The notes under the pieces: generated by a model
What the model saw: only the letters and a program-made list of their open reading frames with translations
Told to the model about the DNA's origin: nothing
Databases searched by the model: none
In this document: in pieces, positions 1-12,473 of the stretch
Position numbering within the stretch: the first letter of the stretch is position 1
How the letters are laid out: each line of letters starts with the position of its first letter
Assembly (NCBI RefSeq): GCF_018143015.1
Contig: NC_054755.1
Coordinates: 14,328,778-14,392,777 of the forward strand
Source: Lytechinus variegatus
Lineage: Eukaryota > Echinodermata > Echinoidea > Temnopleuroida > Toxopneustidae
Length of the DNA: 64,000 nucleotides
Direction: 5' to 3'
Position numbers and translations under genes: made by a program

Positions 1-258
1 TCAGCACTGCTGCAATATTGAATCGCGTGATGCAGGTGAGACCGCCAGAGGCATTCCACTTGTTTTCATGTACACTTGCTAAGAACACAAAGAGTTTCCA
101 AATAAAAAATCAGAGCAATTGGAGCTTTATTCAGAGAGTTAGAGGGAAAAGTATGATTTGTGGCATTCAGCCTCCCATTTGATTGCATACAGCAAGCTAA
201 GTAGGCATTGTACAAAAAGTAATTTATATTTCTCATTGTTTGTTTACTTTTTTTGTAG

Positions 259-349
259 ATTATTTGTGCAATGTAGTTGATGCTCTTGGGATACATCCAT
301 CTAAGAATCTGAAGCACATTGAAGAACTACTCAAGCTTCCTCTATCACA
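259..349 (+). CDS. COG7: COG7 penultimate coding exon
   Basis: Coding exon of subunit 7 of the conserved oligomeric Golgi (COG) complex, a cytosolic tether for retrograde vesicles within the Golgi. It is bounded by a T-rich acceptor (ttttttgtag) and a gtaagc donor. It starts in phase 1 (one base from the previous exon completes Asp) and ends two bases into a codon. It reads DYLCNVVDALGIHPSKNLKH and then IEELLKLPLSQ. From memory of the family, this matches the conserved COG7 C-terminus, where vertebrates have a DYLxNVxDALG block followed by a helix with LLK. Joined in phase to 3263-3341 it gives an open reading frame to a stop. The upstream exons lie off the left edge. Positions 1-34 end in a donor-like CAGgtgaga, but their reading does not resemble COG7, so they are not called. 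The identification rests on recall, not a search. Confidence 0.72.
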
Positions 350-370
350 GTAAGCTTCCTCCTTGCATTA

Positions 371-1474
371 CGACCATCAATTGATACCATCAATTACTAC
401 CATCAATTACTACCATGAATTACTATTATGAATTACTACCATGAATTACTACCATGAATTACTACCATGAATTACTACCATGAATTACTACTATGAATTA
501 CTACCATGAATTACTACCATGAATTACTACCATGAATTACTACCATGAATTACTACCATGAATTACTACCATGAATTACTACCATGAATTACTACCATGA
601 ATTACTACCATGAATTATTACCATGAATTACTACCATGAATTACTACCATGAATTATTGCCATGAATTATTACCATGAATTACTACCATGAATTACTACT
701 ATGAATTACTACTATGAATTACTACCATGAATTACTACCATGAATTACTACCATGAATTACTACCATGAATTACTACCATGAATTACTACTATGAATTAC
801 TACTATGAATTACTACCATGAATTACTACTATGAATTACTACCATGAATTACTACCATGAATTACTACCATGAATTACTACCATGAATTACTACCATGAA
901 TTACTACTATGAATTACTACTATGAATTACTACCATGAATTACTACTATGAATTACTACCATCAATTACTACCATGAATTACTACCATGAATTACTACTA
1001 TGAATTACTACCATGAATTACTACCATGAATTACTACCATCAATTACTACCATCAATTACTACCATCAATTACTACCATCAATTACTACCATGAATTATT
1101 ACCATGAATTACTACCATGAATTACTACTATGAATTACTACCATGAATTACTACCATGAATTACTACCATGAATTACTACCATGAATTACTACCATGAAT
1201 TACTACCATGAATTACTACTATGAATTTCTACTATGAATTACTACCATGAATTACTACCATGAATTACTACCATGAATTACTACCATGAATTACTACCAT
1301 GAATTACTACCATGAATTACTACCATGAATTACTACCATGAATTACTACCATGAATTACTACCATGAATTACTACTATGAATTACTACTATGAATTACTA
1401 CCATGAATTACTATCATGAATTACTAACATGAATTACTACCATGAGTTACTACCATGAATTTCTACCATCAATG
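371..1474. repeat. 13-bp minisatellite in the COG7 intron
   Basis: About 85 head-to-tail copies of a 13-bp unit, consensus ATTACTACCATGA. Variation is confined almost wholly to a C/T in ACCAT/ACTAT and to CATGAA versus CATCAA. The CATCAA variants cluster (for example around 1035-1095), the usual sign of local unit duplication or gene conversion. Because 13 is not a multiple of 3, the array has no reading frame. It starts about 20 bases after the COG7 donor. Confidence 0.97.
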
Positions 1475-2474
1475 TACTATTAAAAACTAGCTAATATTTT
1501 CAAAAGTTATTGCATTTGACTACCCATAGATGAAGGAATTGCAGGCCTTGTAGCCCCCTCACACCTGACCGGATGAATGGTGACGGATGGGAAAAATGCA
1601 CGCAAATTCAAGGAATAAAAATAAAATTTTAGTCAAATCATATCAAATTTTATCAACGAACGGTAAGCGAAAAATAAATATGACATGCGAAGGATGTCAA
1701 TTTTTTAGTTCACCTCTTTCACTAAAAGGGTTGATATAACCCAACAAGATGAACGAACAGTGAGCAATGGTTTAATATGGTGTGCAGTTAGAAACGAAGA
1801 TGAGGAAATAGATCAAGCGCTCTTGTACTTTTGTGAGCAGTCCTTGGCGTGTAAACTTATCGTGCATCTTTCATGTGACTGAAGAAACTTTGGGGTGAAA
1901 TGTATGATATATGAGTAGCATCACGAGTTGCAGGTCACAGTAAGCAGCTCCGAACTTGCCAAATTATTTGTCTGGTCATTCGTTAGCTATCCATAGTTTG
2001 TCTTAGTATCTCTAAGCCTTGTCTTCATGTATGTATCGCTATTAAGATTTAGTAGAAGTTAGTATTGGTTTTCCCTCGCATGAAGATTGCAAGCGAAAAT
2101 TTGTTTGTCATAGTATCTTTGTTTCCATGCGCAACTGCAATTTTGTCATTGTGTTGCTTTGTTAAGTGTTCTTTCGAGATCGTTCCACTTTGGCAAAAGC
2201 GCGATGAGGGACTATGCGCGGCAATAACACTCGAACGATAAACCAACGATTACCACAGATTAAATAAGATATGCGAATTCAAACATATGACCAGTGATTT
2301 TTCAATTCGTCAGGAAATTTCTGCGTAAATTTGAATAATCGCAACTTTTAGTTTTGAGGGTATATGAACCCAAACACAAAGGGTAAAGATGATTTACTAT
2401 TAGTTTCCATTGAAAACATTTTTTTTAATTGCCTTTCGCCAGCCATCGCAAGGCATATTTCAGGCAATTCGGTT
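1475..2474. other. COG7 intron, no further feature seen
   Basis: AT-rich intronic sequence between two minisatellites. I see no coding signal, no inverted-repeat element and no RNA gene. Short ORFs here lack splice sites or family resemblance. Confidence 0.5.
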
Positions 2475-3006
2475 AGGTGTGAGGGGGCCTTTAGGTGTGA
2501 GGGGACCTTTAGGTGTTTAGGTGTGAGGGGACCTTTAGGTGTTTAGGTGTGAGGGGGCCTTTAGGTGTGAGGGGACCTTTAGGTGTTTAGGTGTGAGGGG
2601 GCCTTTAGGTGTAAGGTGTGAGGGGGCCTTTAGGTGTTTAGATGTGAGGGGGCCTTTAGGTGTTTAGGTGTGAGGGGGCCTTTAGGTGTGAGGGGACCTT
2701 TAGGTGTTTAGGTGTGAGGGGGCCTTTAGGTGTGAGGGGACCTTTAGGTGTTTAGGTGTGAGGGGACCTTTAGGTGTTTAGGTGTGAGGGGGCCTTTAGG
2801 TGTGAGGGGGCCTTTAGTAGTGAGGGGACCTTTAGGTGTTTAGGTGTGAGGGGACCTTTAGGTGTTTAGGTGTGAGGGGACCTTTAGGTGTTTAGGTGTG
2901 AGGGGGCCTTTAGGTGTGAGGGGGCCTTTAGTAGTGAGGGGACCTTTAGGTGTGAAGGGGCCTTTAGGTGTGAGGGGGCCTTCAGGTGTGAAGGGGGCCT
3001 TTAGGT
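2475..3006. repeat. Compound 18-bp/8-bp minisatellite in the COG7 intron
   Basis: The array is built from an 18-bp block, GGTGTGAGGGGRCCTTTA, and an 8-bp block, GGTGTTTA, used singly or together so that 18-bp and 26-bp repeats alternate irregularly. R (G or A) is the main variant; GTAGTGAGGGG and GAAGGGG versions appear toward the right end. The - strand reading KGPLTPKGPFTPKGPLT is an artefact of the array. G-runs of 4-5 recur every unit on the + strand. Confidence 0.95.
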
Positions 3007-3262
3007 TTTGATATTTCGGGGGCAAGACCACATAAAACCAGCACATTTTTATTTTACAGCTCAATGACTCTAATTTATTAGCCCCCACAAGCAAAAAATA
3101 ATAAAGAAAGTGCATTGTTGGGGTTTTTTGCCACAAAAAAATGAATAGGTTCAGTAGCTTGGATGGACTTGTGTCAAGTTTTGCTGGGAAATATTTGTAA
3201 GAAAAAAAATTTAACATGTTTAACTTGTGCTTTTTGCACCTTTAAACATTTCTTTGCTGCAG

Positions 3263-3341
3263 GTATGGTGAAAAGAAAGGAATGATACCAGATAGATTAA
3301 TGCATGCTGTAGCGAGTATGAGGAGCCAAGCAGAGTCATAG
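3263..3341 (+). CDS. COG7: COG7 last coding exon and stop
   Basis: Terminal coding exon of COG7. The acceptor is tttctttgctgcag and the exon begins in the phase left by 259-349. It reads YGEKKGMIPDRLMHAVASMR and then SQAES before TAG (3339-3341). The basic KG-x-P-x-RL run followed by a helix ending in A-x-MRS is how I recall COG7 proteins ending. The protein therefore ends at the family's usual place with no visible break. Its role within COG lobe B is known for the family, not seen here. Confidence 0.72.
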
Positions 3342-4855
3342 ATTGATCTCAACATCATCCTGTATTCTACATGAATTATTCAGATTTCATCTACATAATT
3401 GCAGTTGATTCAGCTTATGCATTGAGAAAGGCTTCGTAATATATTTATGCTTTTTGCTCAGGGTGTTAAAGGCCCTGTCACACGATTCTGTCATGTTGGT
3501 TTAGTTTAGGGCAGTTACAACTCACCCACAACAAGTTTTGAGCAAGTTTAAAGGTGTTCTTTTGATAAATTAGACTTCTGTGCACTCCTGTGGCAACTGT
3601 GTTTGAGTTACATATGAGATACTGTCAATGATGGACACCGACAGGTGACTAATAAATCTATTTATCCACAAATTACATGCAAGGCTTGCACGGAATGATG
3701 TGAGAGCGCCATAAGTAAATACAAAATCAAGCACAGTCCTGAAATTTGCATAGTCCTCTTTAATATATCCCTCCTGATTTAAACCTATTTTGTGAATTCG
3801 GACCATTTGGTCTGAGAACGTGACTTCACTCTTACATGTAGCATGGTATTCTGTGTGGTAAGATTTTTACCTTTACAAATTTTATGACAGACAAATGAAA
3901 TATTCTAAATCATTGCTTGTAAAGCACAGAGGTGGGCTTAGTCCTTAGGTATCACAATCCATAGTTTCATTCCCATTATGTGTACTAATGTTCTTGGTAA
4001 GGCATTTATCTTAAGGTCTTTTGAAGACCTCTGGTTAACAAGCATTCCTGCTCTCCTAGCAGTTCGGTACAAATAAATTACTTCCACCATACCGTGAGAA
4101 TGAATTATTCTCTATTCTTCATAATTGAATATTTTGTACAGATTTTACCTATATTTTTTTATACATGTAGCTTACATGTATAAAGTTGAATCACATTTAG
4201 TAAAGTCACTCATTTCTCCACAAGTTAAGTTTTCATGATTGCATAAGTGGAATGTATTTAAAGTATATTGTTCAAATCCCTTCCATAAGAATTCGGAAGT
4301 CTTTCTCTTAGTATCAATTTGTGATTAGGCAGAAATATCCAGAAGAAAGATATCTTCTACATCAGGGCAACATTTGGAAGGGTGCTTTAGAAATCAAGAA
4401 ATTTGACCTGGACAGATTCAGCTGTGTTTAGAATGCAAGTTGAATGGACAGAAAAAGTCACATAATGGTATTTTATGTGCATTTTTGGCTCATTCTGGTG
4501 ATAATGTGACTATTAAGGTAGAAATTTGGGATGGAATTGATTGAGTGGGTTGATCAGTCTACACATTGTATCTAATGCCATTAATGTCTATCCATAGCTA
4601 GTGTAAATAAGGTGACCCATTGTTTTCTTCATGCAAATAAGAAACACACTTCATACATTCATCTGAATGTTGCCACTTGGGTTGCCAAGAAGTCAAGCTT
4701 AGCTTATAGTGGCAACCCCTGCAGCCTTCTATAAATCAATATGTTTTATTTGTTTAATGTTTTGCTTGTCAGTTATATGTATATTATTGTAAGTTATTTG
4801 TTAATGTGTTTATTAAAAGTGTTGCAGAAACCAATAAATGAAATGAAATCTGTAT
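3342..4855 (+). other. Probable COG7 3' UTR and downstream AT-rich DNA
   Basis: No coding signal follows the COG7 stop. Candidate polyadenylation signals are AATAAA at 4072-4077 and at 4833-4838. The second is followed by ATGAAATGAAATC, which could also be the simple-repeat tail of an old LINE 3' end, so the true cleavage site is open. Confidence 0.4.
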
Positions 4856-6686
4856 AAATGATATAATTAATTCATATGTATCATTTAATTGGGTGTTAGA
4901 ATCATGAGGATATTACATATTAGCCATTTTGGATTTTCTCTTCTTAATACATTACCTTTCGCAATTCTACAAGAGTTATTCTTTCTAACAATGATTTAAA
5001 TCCCTTTCCAGTTATATGCTTTTCACACTGCACATATTTTCCTTAAAGGTATCGTTTAACTTTGTGAGCAGCCGATTTAAAAAATTCTCAAACCAAGATG
5101 AAACATGTGTACAAGTGCATGTATTAGAACTAATAAACCCTGAAAACAACCGTTATTGAGAATGAAAAGCTAAAACTACAAGGCAAACCCCGATTTTGTA
5201 AATAGGCGTCTTGTAGACACCTAAATACTACACATAAGTGTATGAGATGAAATTGAGATGGTGTTTCCGGTCACTTTATATTTCAATTTTTGAAGCACTA
5301 AATAATTATTTTCAAACACAATTTTTTCTGGGCTTCATTTTTGTAACATGTCACAGACACAGGTGACAAGTGTGACCTTCTAGCTCATATTTTTTAAAAG
5401 TCAAACCAATGTTAACCAATCACTTTAACCCCAGGAAATTGTTAAGGCTTAGGGGCTAGTTTGGTCACGTATTGTATAAACCAAGTATACCACCAATTTA
5501 CACAAACCACATTATTGGTCATTTCTATATTTATTTTCGCTGCTTTAAATTTATTATTTGTTTATTCGTGTATTTATCTTTTAATGTTCTATCAATTATT
5601 TTTATTACAGACCAGTTCTGGGCATGTAACTTGGTCGGGGAGGGAGATCCTCGGGTCACAGTTATCAAGTTAGCTTTTCCCATACCCAGGCAGCTAAGCT
5701 ACATTTACCCATCTACGGCTCTGCTTAATATTTATATTTTGTTGAAATTTATTGTATATTGTAATTGCTGAATTCATAATAAATAAAATGAGAATATTCA
5801 TAACAAAAATACTTATGTCAAATTTATCAAGCAAAACTATAGATCGTGAGAGATTTAGCAGAATTGAAAGGGCGAAGGAGAGCAGAGATAGAACAGAAAT
5901 GTGAGAAAGAAAAAGAGAGAGGGCGAGGAGTGGCAGATAGAGGAGAGAGAGAAAGGGGAGAAGAATAGCAGAATGTTGTAAGAAAAAAGGTACAAACGTG
6001 AAAGAAGTAAAAGCATTAAGTTGTAAGAGTGCAAAAATTTTACGCTAGAATAAAAAAAAATGGAAGAATTTGAAAGCAAAATATTGTTAGTAAATTAAGA
6101 GCCTTTTTTATAGGAGGAAATTATAATTTGTTAACAAATTTTCGGCATATACTCTTATTTGTTTAAGATCAGAGTGCTCGATCTCTACCTTTTGGTGAGA
6201 ACATGAAATATAGTTTATAAGAAACCCGTAAAACTTGTGTGCGTCAGAAGTTTAGCTTGAGAAAAAATGAGCAGTACTTTTTCAAGAAAGTTAGAACTGG
6301 TAAACAAATATTTTCCTGTTATAATTCCTGTAGAAGTATTGATTAAGTATTAATCGATCATTGGAAATGTTAGATATGTCTTATCATCACATAACAATAT
6401 CATCCTTGGTCCAGAATGTCATTTACTGGTATACACTTATTGTATATTGAGAACACGTGTCAAGGGGGGGGTCAGTAGTATCAACAACAATGAAAGAGAG
6501 AGAGAGAGAAAGACAAACAGCAGGAAGAAAGGAGTTGCAAAGAAGGGAAAGGAATATAGCACAGAGATCATTAGATTTCATCAAGTAAGAAGTACAATTA
6601 ACTAAAATTGACCAATTTCAATTTAAGATTTATTAAATGGGTCTGTTTAATCTCTACATGTATGTATGCACAACAACGATTACCTT
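4856..6686. other. AT-rich intergenic DNA
   Basis: No gene is recognised. The stretch at 5455-5795 (short hydrophobic ORFs ending near ATAATAAATAAAATGAG) could be the 3' end of a decayed LINE but has no identifiable reverse transcriptase residues. A purine-rich GA tract lies at 5855-6080 and a GA microsatellite at about 6493-6512. Confidence 0.4.
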
Positions 6687-7277
6687 TTAAAGGGATGGTT
6701 CGGGCTGAAAATATTTATATCTAAATAAATAAGAGTAAAATTCACAGAGCAAACTAATGCTGAAAATTCCATTAAAATCGGATAACAAATAACAAAGTTA
6801 TTGAATTTTAAACTTTATCAAAATTTTATGAAAACACATTGTCATGAATATTCATTAGGTGGGCTGATGATTTAACATCTCCACTTTAATTTTTCTTACG
6901 TTATTACACATAAATCTTTAGTGTTTCATTTTTTCATGCATGTTTATTAGGATGTGTCTCCACTATGATGAAATAAGTTGCGGCAGTGAATAACTAATGC
7001 ACTTAATCAGTTTCAATCCAATTGTTTTAGTTCTTGGTTGAAAATACTTCATTAAATCTAATTTCATATAATGAAATACTAAAGAACAAGTGGGGATGTG
7101 GCATCATCAGCCCACCTATAATGCCTAGAACTGTTTCACCGGAATAATGCATATCTTTAAAATTCAATAACTTCGTTATTTGTTATCCGATTTTGATCCA
7201 ATTTTCTGCATTTTACTTTGTGAATTTTACTCTATTTATTGAGATATAAATATCTCCAGCCTGGACCATCCCTTTAA
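6687..7277. mobile_element. TTAA-flanked MITE, family B, full length
   Basis: A 591-bp non-autonomous DNA transposon with no coding sequence. It begins TTAAAGGGATGGTTCGGGCT and ends with the inverted counterpart (CCTGGACCATCCCTTTAA). The subterminal block (AAAATCGGATAACAAATAAC on one side, GTTATTTGTTATCCGATTTT on the other) extends the terminal inverted repeat to more than 100 bp. The ends coincide with TTAA on both sides, consistent with a TTAA-targeting transposase. Further copies of the same family lie at 23099-23674 and 41428-42033. Confidence 0.88.
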
Positions 7278-7341
7278 ATTCTCTTCAACATGTGTTTACT
7301 GTCTAGCGAGTGCAATTATTAAAAGTAAACGTCTATCCATC

Positions 7342-7870
7342 AGGGCTGGACGTTGATTTAAATCGTGATTTGAATCGCGATTTAAATCACTACGATTTTT
7401 TTTAAAATCAATGATTTAAATCACTTCCATTGAAACATGTACAAATTAATGATTTTTTTTTTGGTGTAACGGTTTTACATTTTGCATATGTAAAAAAAAA
7501 TATCAACTTTATATCATGAGAACATGAATTAATCCTTCATATCTACTAGACACAATTGAAACCCAGGGAATAAAATCAGGTTAATCTTTCAAAACCAAAG
7601 ATGTATATTCAAATCACTATGATTTTTTTTACAAGAAATCATTTCTTTTAATCACTTCCCTTGGAACATGTACAAATGACTGACAACTTTTTTGTGTGTG
7701 ACGTAAGTGCAGTTTTATTTTTTAACACCAAGAATATTTTATAGTGAATTGTATGCCATCAAAACATGAATAAATCCTCCAGACCTACTCATAACAGTTG
7801 AAATCAGATCAATAAAATCAGGTTAATCTTGCAAAACCAAAGATGTATACATGTAGCCTATACGCGGTTA
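7342..7870. mobile_element. hAT-like relic starting AGGGCTGGACG, with internal duplication
   Basis: It begins with AGGGCTGGACG followed by palindromic GATTTAAATC words, a pattern like widespread hAT-type ends (AGGGTTGGCGATTTAAATC). Two direct copies of about 200 bp follow: 7425-7605 and 7660-7850. Both carry 'aacatgtacaaat', 'aacatgaat(t/a)aatcc' and 'aaaatcaggttaatctt'. No transposase is visible. The opposite kind of end, in reverse orientation, is at about 56985-57085. Confidence 0.55.
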
Positions 7871-8006
7871 ACACTTAGATCCTAGCTACACTTTTATAAG
7901 ACAGTGTTCTTATAAAATATTCCCTGTGAAATTTGACTTTGTTAATATAAACTAAGTTCTTTGTGTCAACATAAAAAAGTGCTTTAGAGGAAAGTTTTCA
8001 AGAAAA

Positions 8007-9937
8007 TATACACAACAAAAAAAATAAGTCCCCCTTAAAAACACATCAGTAATTTCCTAACCAATGCGAGTTTTTAATATATTAATATATTTTTACATGA
8101 GCTTGTAGGTAATTTTATAAGCTATCCTCCGAACAAATATATGGACGTATTTTACGTCATGCTTCAGTGAGCACCGTCAGAAGGCAAAAATGTCACTTTT
8201 CAAAAGTCACAAGCCAAATATCATTAATTACTTTGATTCCATTTTATTGGAGCTAATTCCACATTCTCATCATGAAAAAAAGTCAGAAGGCTTGTAAAAG
8301 GTACTTTCTAAAAGATGATACTTTTTTGGCTAAATTTCACGGTTGAATAAACACAAGTCCAAATTGCTATAATTAGATTTTTTACATATTTCTATCAATA
8401 AAAATGAAAGAATATGATGACAGTTGTTTTTGGGAAGAGCATCTTCAACAATATCCATCGTTTCACGGTTCAATGAACATTTATTGAAAACAAAAAATAC
8501 GATTTTCAAATATCATAGGCATGTATTGTTTCTTTTTGGTAACTGAAAGTGATCTTTTCTCAACTTTTTCGTTATGTTCATGACCAATTAACATGCTTTA
8601 ATGATTCAAAGGTGTTTAATTAAACATTCACGCTTGAATGAACATGTGGAATGTGATAAGCTCTTTTTTACGTTATTGGAAAAAATGCAATTTGTAACTG
8701 TGGGTGAGTGACCCCACCGGGTATCTGTCGCAAAGCTCCTTGCATAGTTCATTTGATTTGATTTTTATAAAAATCTGAAGACATGTGCTAAGTTTCATGA
8801 AATAACTGTTCGCAGAAGTAACAAAAACCGTCCATGAAACAAACCCTCATTTCATATTTGTTAAAATTTTGACTTCCTCTCTCATAGACTTGTGTGCATT
8901 AAAGGTGCATATGTTTAAGAATAAGTAACCCCTTATTAAATATGATGGAACTTTTTCACGATTGTCTTTAGCAATGTCATTTGGCAGTAATGTTTATCAA
9001 CCTATATGGGCAGTCTTTCTGTGCAAAAATAAAAAATCGATTTGTTTATTTATGGATGAGTGAGCACGCATCAAAGTGGGAAAATTGGTAATTTAATTGT
9101 CAAAGACTTATTTTAAAGGGTAATAAAGTGAATATTAGGGGCTAATTCGGTTTCAAATATGACTTTAATTGCTGTTGTTTTTATCAACCATCATTTCTAT
9201 CACCACACACTTTTCGAACTTTAAACATTTTCATGGTTGAGCGAGCACATTCGAAAACTGAGGAATAAACACTCTTTATACTGCATAAATTCATTATTTC
9301 CCTAACAATTTCTCATAATCAGTTTAATTTATGGGCAAATCTGTGGTGGATCCAGAATTTTGAAATGGGGGAGGAGCCTATAGTCGGGGGAGACATCAAC
9401 ATTTTCAAATTTTAACATGATCTAACAAGTTTTAGAGGATACTACCATAAACCCATATGATGATACGTCACAATACAGGGCCCGCGGAACCGTTTTCGAA
9501 GGGGGGGGGGCTGACCATTTTTACATTTATGTACATGCTTTTGGAAAAAAGTGAGGGGCTGAAGCCCCCAGCCCCCGCGGCCCCTGCAATACACTGTGCT
9601 CACTCAACCATGAACATTCAATATCAAAATTGTGTGTGGAGTGGTTAAATGATGGATAGTAAAACAGCATAACACCATAAAATTCACCTAAAAACAATTT
9701 TTGCCCAACTTCGTATTTGCACAATCTGAAAGACGACTCTTGTGACGTTCAAAAATGGTCATTTTTAATTCAATCTTTAATCACTCATGCATGACACAAC
9801 CGATCAAGCTCATTTTTCACCAGGAATTGCCTAATGAGTTCAGAAAACCACCTACGAAATATCATATCTCAAAATAGTTCCGTTCAAAAGTTACAGTAAT
9901 TTGATTTAGGGGGGACGTACTTTTTTGTTGTGTGTAT
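8007..9937. mobile_element. 1.9-kb TIR element (TATACACAACAAAAAA ends) with degenerate internal repeats
   Basis: The left end reads TATACACAACAAAAAAAA, then AAGTCCCCCTTAAA. The right end is its inverse: TTTAGGGGGGACGTAC, then TTTTTTGTTGTGTGTATA. The similarity runs about 50 bp inward. The interior has no coding potential. It carries a loosely repeated phrase of the form CAYGGTTGARYGARCAC about every 100-250 bp (8165, 8340, 8465, 8630, 8700, 9055, 9235). A younger G-rich segment at 9340-9595 (GGTGGATCCAGAATTTTG, poly-G) looks inserted and resembles hAT-type ends. Confidence 0.65.
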
Positions 9938-10272
9938 AAAAGAAAAAGGTTGTTGGCAGTTCTTTTATTTGACTGGCAAAATTTATTTATCTTGCAAAAC
10001 CATAGACTACTTTTGCCATGTCAAATGGATGAAGATATTTGTCAACAGATTTTGCATTAATAATCCTTGTTATCAAATATCTCATGCTTTCAACATGGAA
10101 AGAAATACCAATGCAGCTGAAGTCACAATTTGTTGTTGAAACATATCGCTTATAAAGTTTTTTTAACGTCACTGTTGGCTCATTTCATTCTCAGTTGCAG
10201 TGCAGACTATATTTGTAAATATAAATAGAAATTTTGCATCTGCTTCAATATATGCAAACAGTTGCGTATATG

Positions 10273-11153
10273 CCCTTATAAAAAAAATTGAATGGTATAC
10301 CATTGACTACCATTCATCATACACCATTGATATACCATTGATATACCATTGGAATACCATTCGCACAGCACCCACCATACACCAATGGTATACCATTCAA
10401 GCCTCAATGGTATACCATTCAAACTAATTTAAATAATTGGGACGTTACTATTACCATATTCATGAGCACCATTTACCATTCATATACCATTGATCAAACA
10501 CCATTCACCATTGATCTACCATATGGCCACTATAGACAGGTTTACCATTGACCACCATTCACCATTCAGCCACCATTCACTGGCCTACCATTTACCATTC
10601 AGCCACCATTCACTGGACACCATTGGCCTACCAATTGCCTTACACCATACACCATTCGCCTACCATTGACCATTGACCATACACCATTCATGTACCATTC
10701 ACCATCCGCGTATCATTCACCGTACACCATTCGCGTACCATTCAACATACACCATTCGTGTACCATTGAGCGCTCACCATTCAACTACCATTCGCCGTAA
10801 ACCGTTCACCATTGATTGACCATTCTACCATACACCGAACACCATTGACCTACCATTTACAGTACACCATTGGCCTACCATACACCATTGAACTAATATT
10901 CACCGTACACCGTAGGCTTACCATACACCATTGGCTTACCATACACTGACACCATTGACCTACCATTTACCATACAATACTGTCATACCATACACTATAC
11001 TATTAGTCAACCATTCAAATAACACCATTGGTCATACACTATAGACGACAAGTGTACATTCAATGGTAGACCAATGGTAGACAGTAGAACAAAGATGTGC
11101 AATGTATAGTAAGCCAATAAAGTACAGTGAATGGTAGACCAATGGTGAACAGC
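10273..11153. repeat. ACCATT word array 1
   Basis: Dozens of ACCATT words separated by variable spacers of about 4-20 bp, including the 14-bp palindrome AATGGTATACCATT. At the right end (11055-11153) the word switches to its complement AATGGT. The left end CCCTTATAAAAAA...GAATGGTATACC is the reverse complement of the right end of array 3 (43930-43974), so it looks like a true element terminus. There is no fixed period, so this is not an ordinary satellite. Confidence 0.85.
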
Positions 11154-11937
11154 ATATCTCTGGGGCTAATGGAAAGCTTAATAATGGAATAAGTACCCCG
11201 GTATACACAAGAAAAAAATGAAAGCAGTTATTTCAAGAACGTCATTAAATTGCTTTTACTATAAGAAGTTTAAGTACAGCATAAATGGCACAGAGTATTC
11301 ACAAGTATAGACTTTATGATTAAAGCACATAAGTTATTAATATATATGACTTAGCTATTCGTTGATATCTCTGTCAATCTTGCTATGAAAAAAATAAACA
11401 TGTATCAAGACAGATCGAGTTTGAAAAACACAACAAATGAAGACTAACATTTCCAAAAATAAACCTGTTCTCTCTTATTGCTTTTTACATGGATTGCGTA
11501 CTTGGCAAAACCACTGTTCTGCATACAAACCTGATACTTGATGTTAAATCTGTTGTGTGTAATTGCTTTCAACAACATTAATAAACATTTTTTTACTAAT
11601 AAGTTCAAGTACAAAAGAGTATTGACAGGTATGGCATAAAAGCACCATATTATGAATACATGTGACTACGCGACACTACAAGAGATCAATGATTGCACTC
11701 CACATAGATATTATGTTAATTTTCCTATAAACAAATTTACATGTAAGACAGAATTTGGACAACAAACTAATGAACACCAAATTTCGAAGATTAAACTCAA
11801 AATGTGCGATAGCCTTCACATGGCCAAATGAATAAAGGGTACCACACCTAGAAGAAATGAAATATCCCCAAAAGGGGGCAAAATAGTACCCCCAAATTGT
11901 TCTCTTTTTTTCTTTTCACCTAAAAAGATATATCAAT
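11154..11937. other. AT-rich DNA, nothing recognised
   Basis: No coding signal, repeat unit or inverted-repeat element was seen. Confidence 0.4.
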
Positions 11938-12473
11938 GGCGTGTTTCTACAAAGAATTGTTAAAAAGTATTACCCGCCTAAGTATCCAGAATCCTGGATA
12001 AGTTTCCTGTAGAAACAGACGCGATGTGGTTAATTGATAAATTGCATCGCACAAAATACGGTTTCTCATTTTTCTTTGAGAGGTGGTTATTGCCATGTTA
12101 ATCCGTTTAACTTTCTGTAAAACATAGGGCAAAATAGCATGCATGTCTGGCTTAAGTGCTTGAACCCAGAAGTGCGATCTCACAGTATACATATATTCTG
12201 GCCTGTTTAATCTCGCCAGCTGATCGCGAAACACGTATACCTGCTACAATGAGTGAGATCTACCATGAATTTTGAAAAATTTCCTAACGAGACATACCGA
12301 AATGCAATGTTGATGTTATAGGTTGAATTTTCCGATTTCTGCCCTACTTGCTAAGTGAAATGCAAGTTAATCAGATTATTCGGCCCGTAGAAACAGGTTG
12401 GTTTAAGAGCGATAAGAATATTCGAGTCCGGAAAAGATAAACTGTTTTTAATGATTTACTGTAGAAACACCCC
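11938..12473. mobile_element. 536-bp inverted-repeat element (GTGTTTCTACA ends)
   Basis: The ends are inverted: GGCGTGTTTCTACAAAG on the left, GATTTACTGTAGAAACACCCC minus its last base on the right. The motif GTTTCTAC or its complement GTAGAAAC recurs inside at about 12009 and 12385, giving a nested double-ended structure. A 95-codon open frame on the - strand (11947-12234) runs through the terminal repeat and shows no protein family resemblance. No clear target duplication is visible. Confidence 0.6.

Noticed and set aside
1-34. An additional COG7 exon at the window edge (donor-like CAGgtgaga)
   Set aside because: The phase would fit, but the reading QHCCNIESRDA does not resemble the COG7 sequence expected before DYL.
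371-1474. Regular direct repeats that could suggest a CRISPR array
   Set aside because: Units are contiguous 13-mers without spacers, in the intron of a eukaryotic gene. It is a minisatellite.
5455-5795. A LINE 3' end or small hydrophobic protein gene
   Set aside because: No reverse transcriptase residues and no clear simple-repeat tail; left as unassigned.
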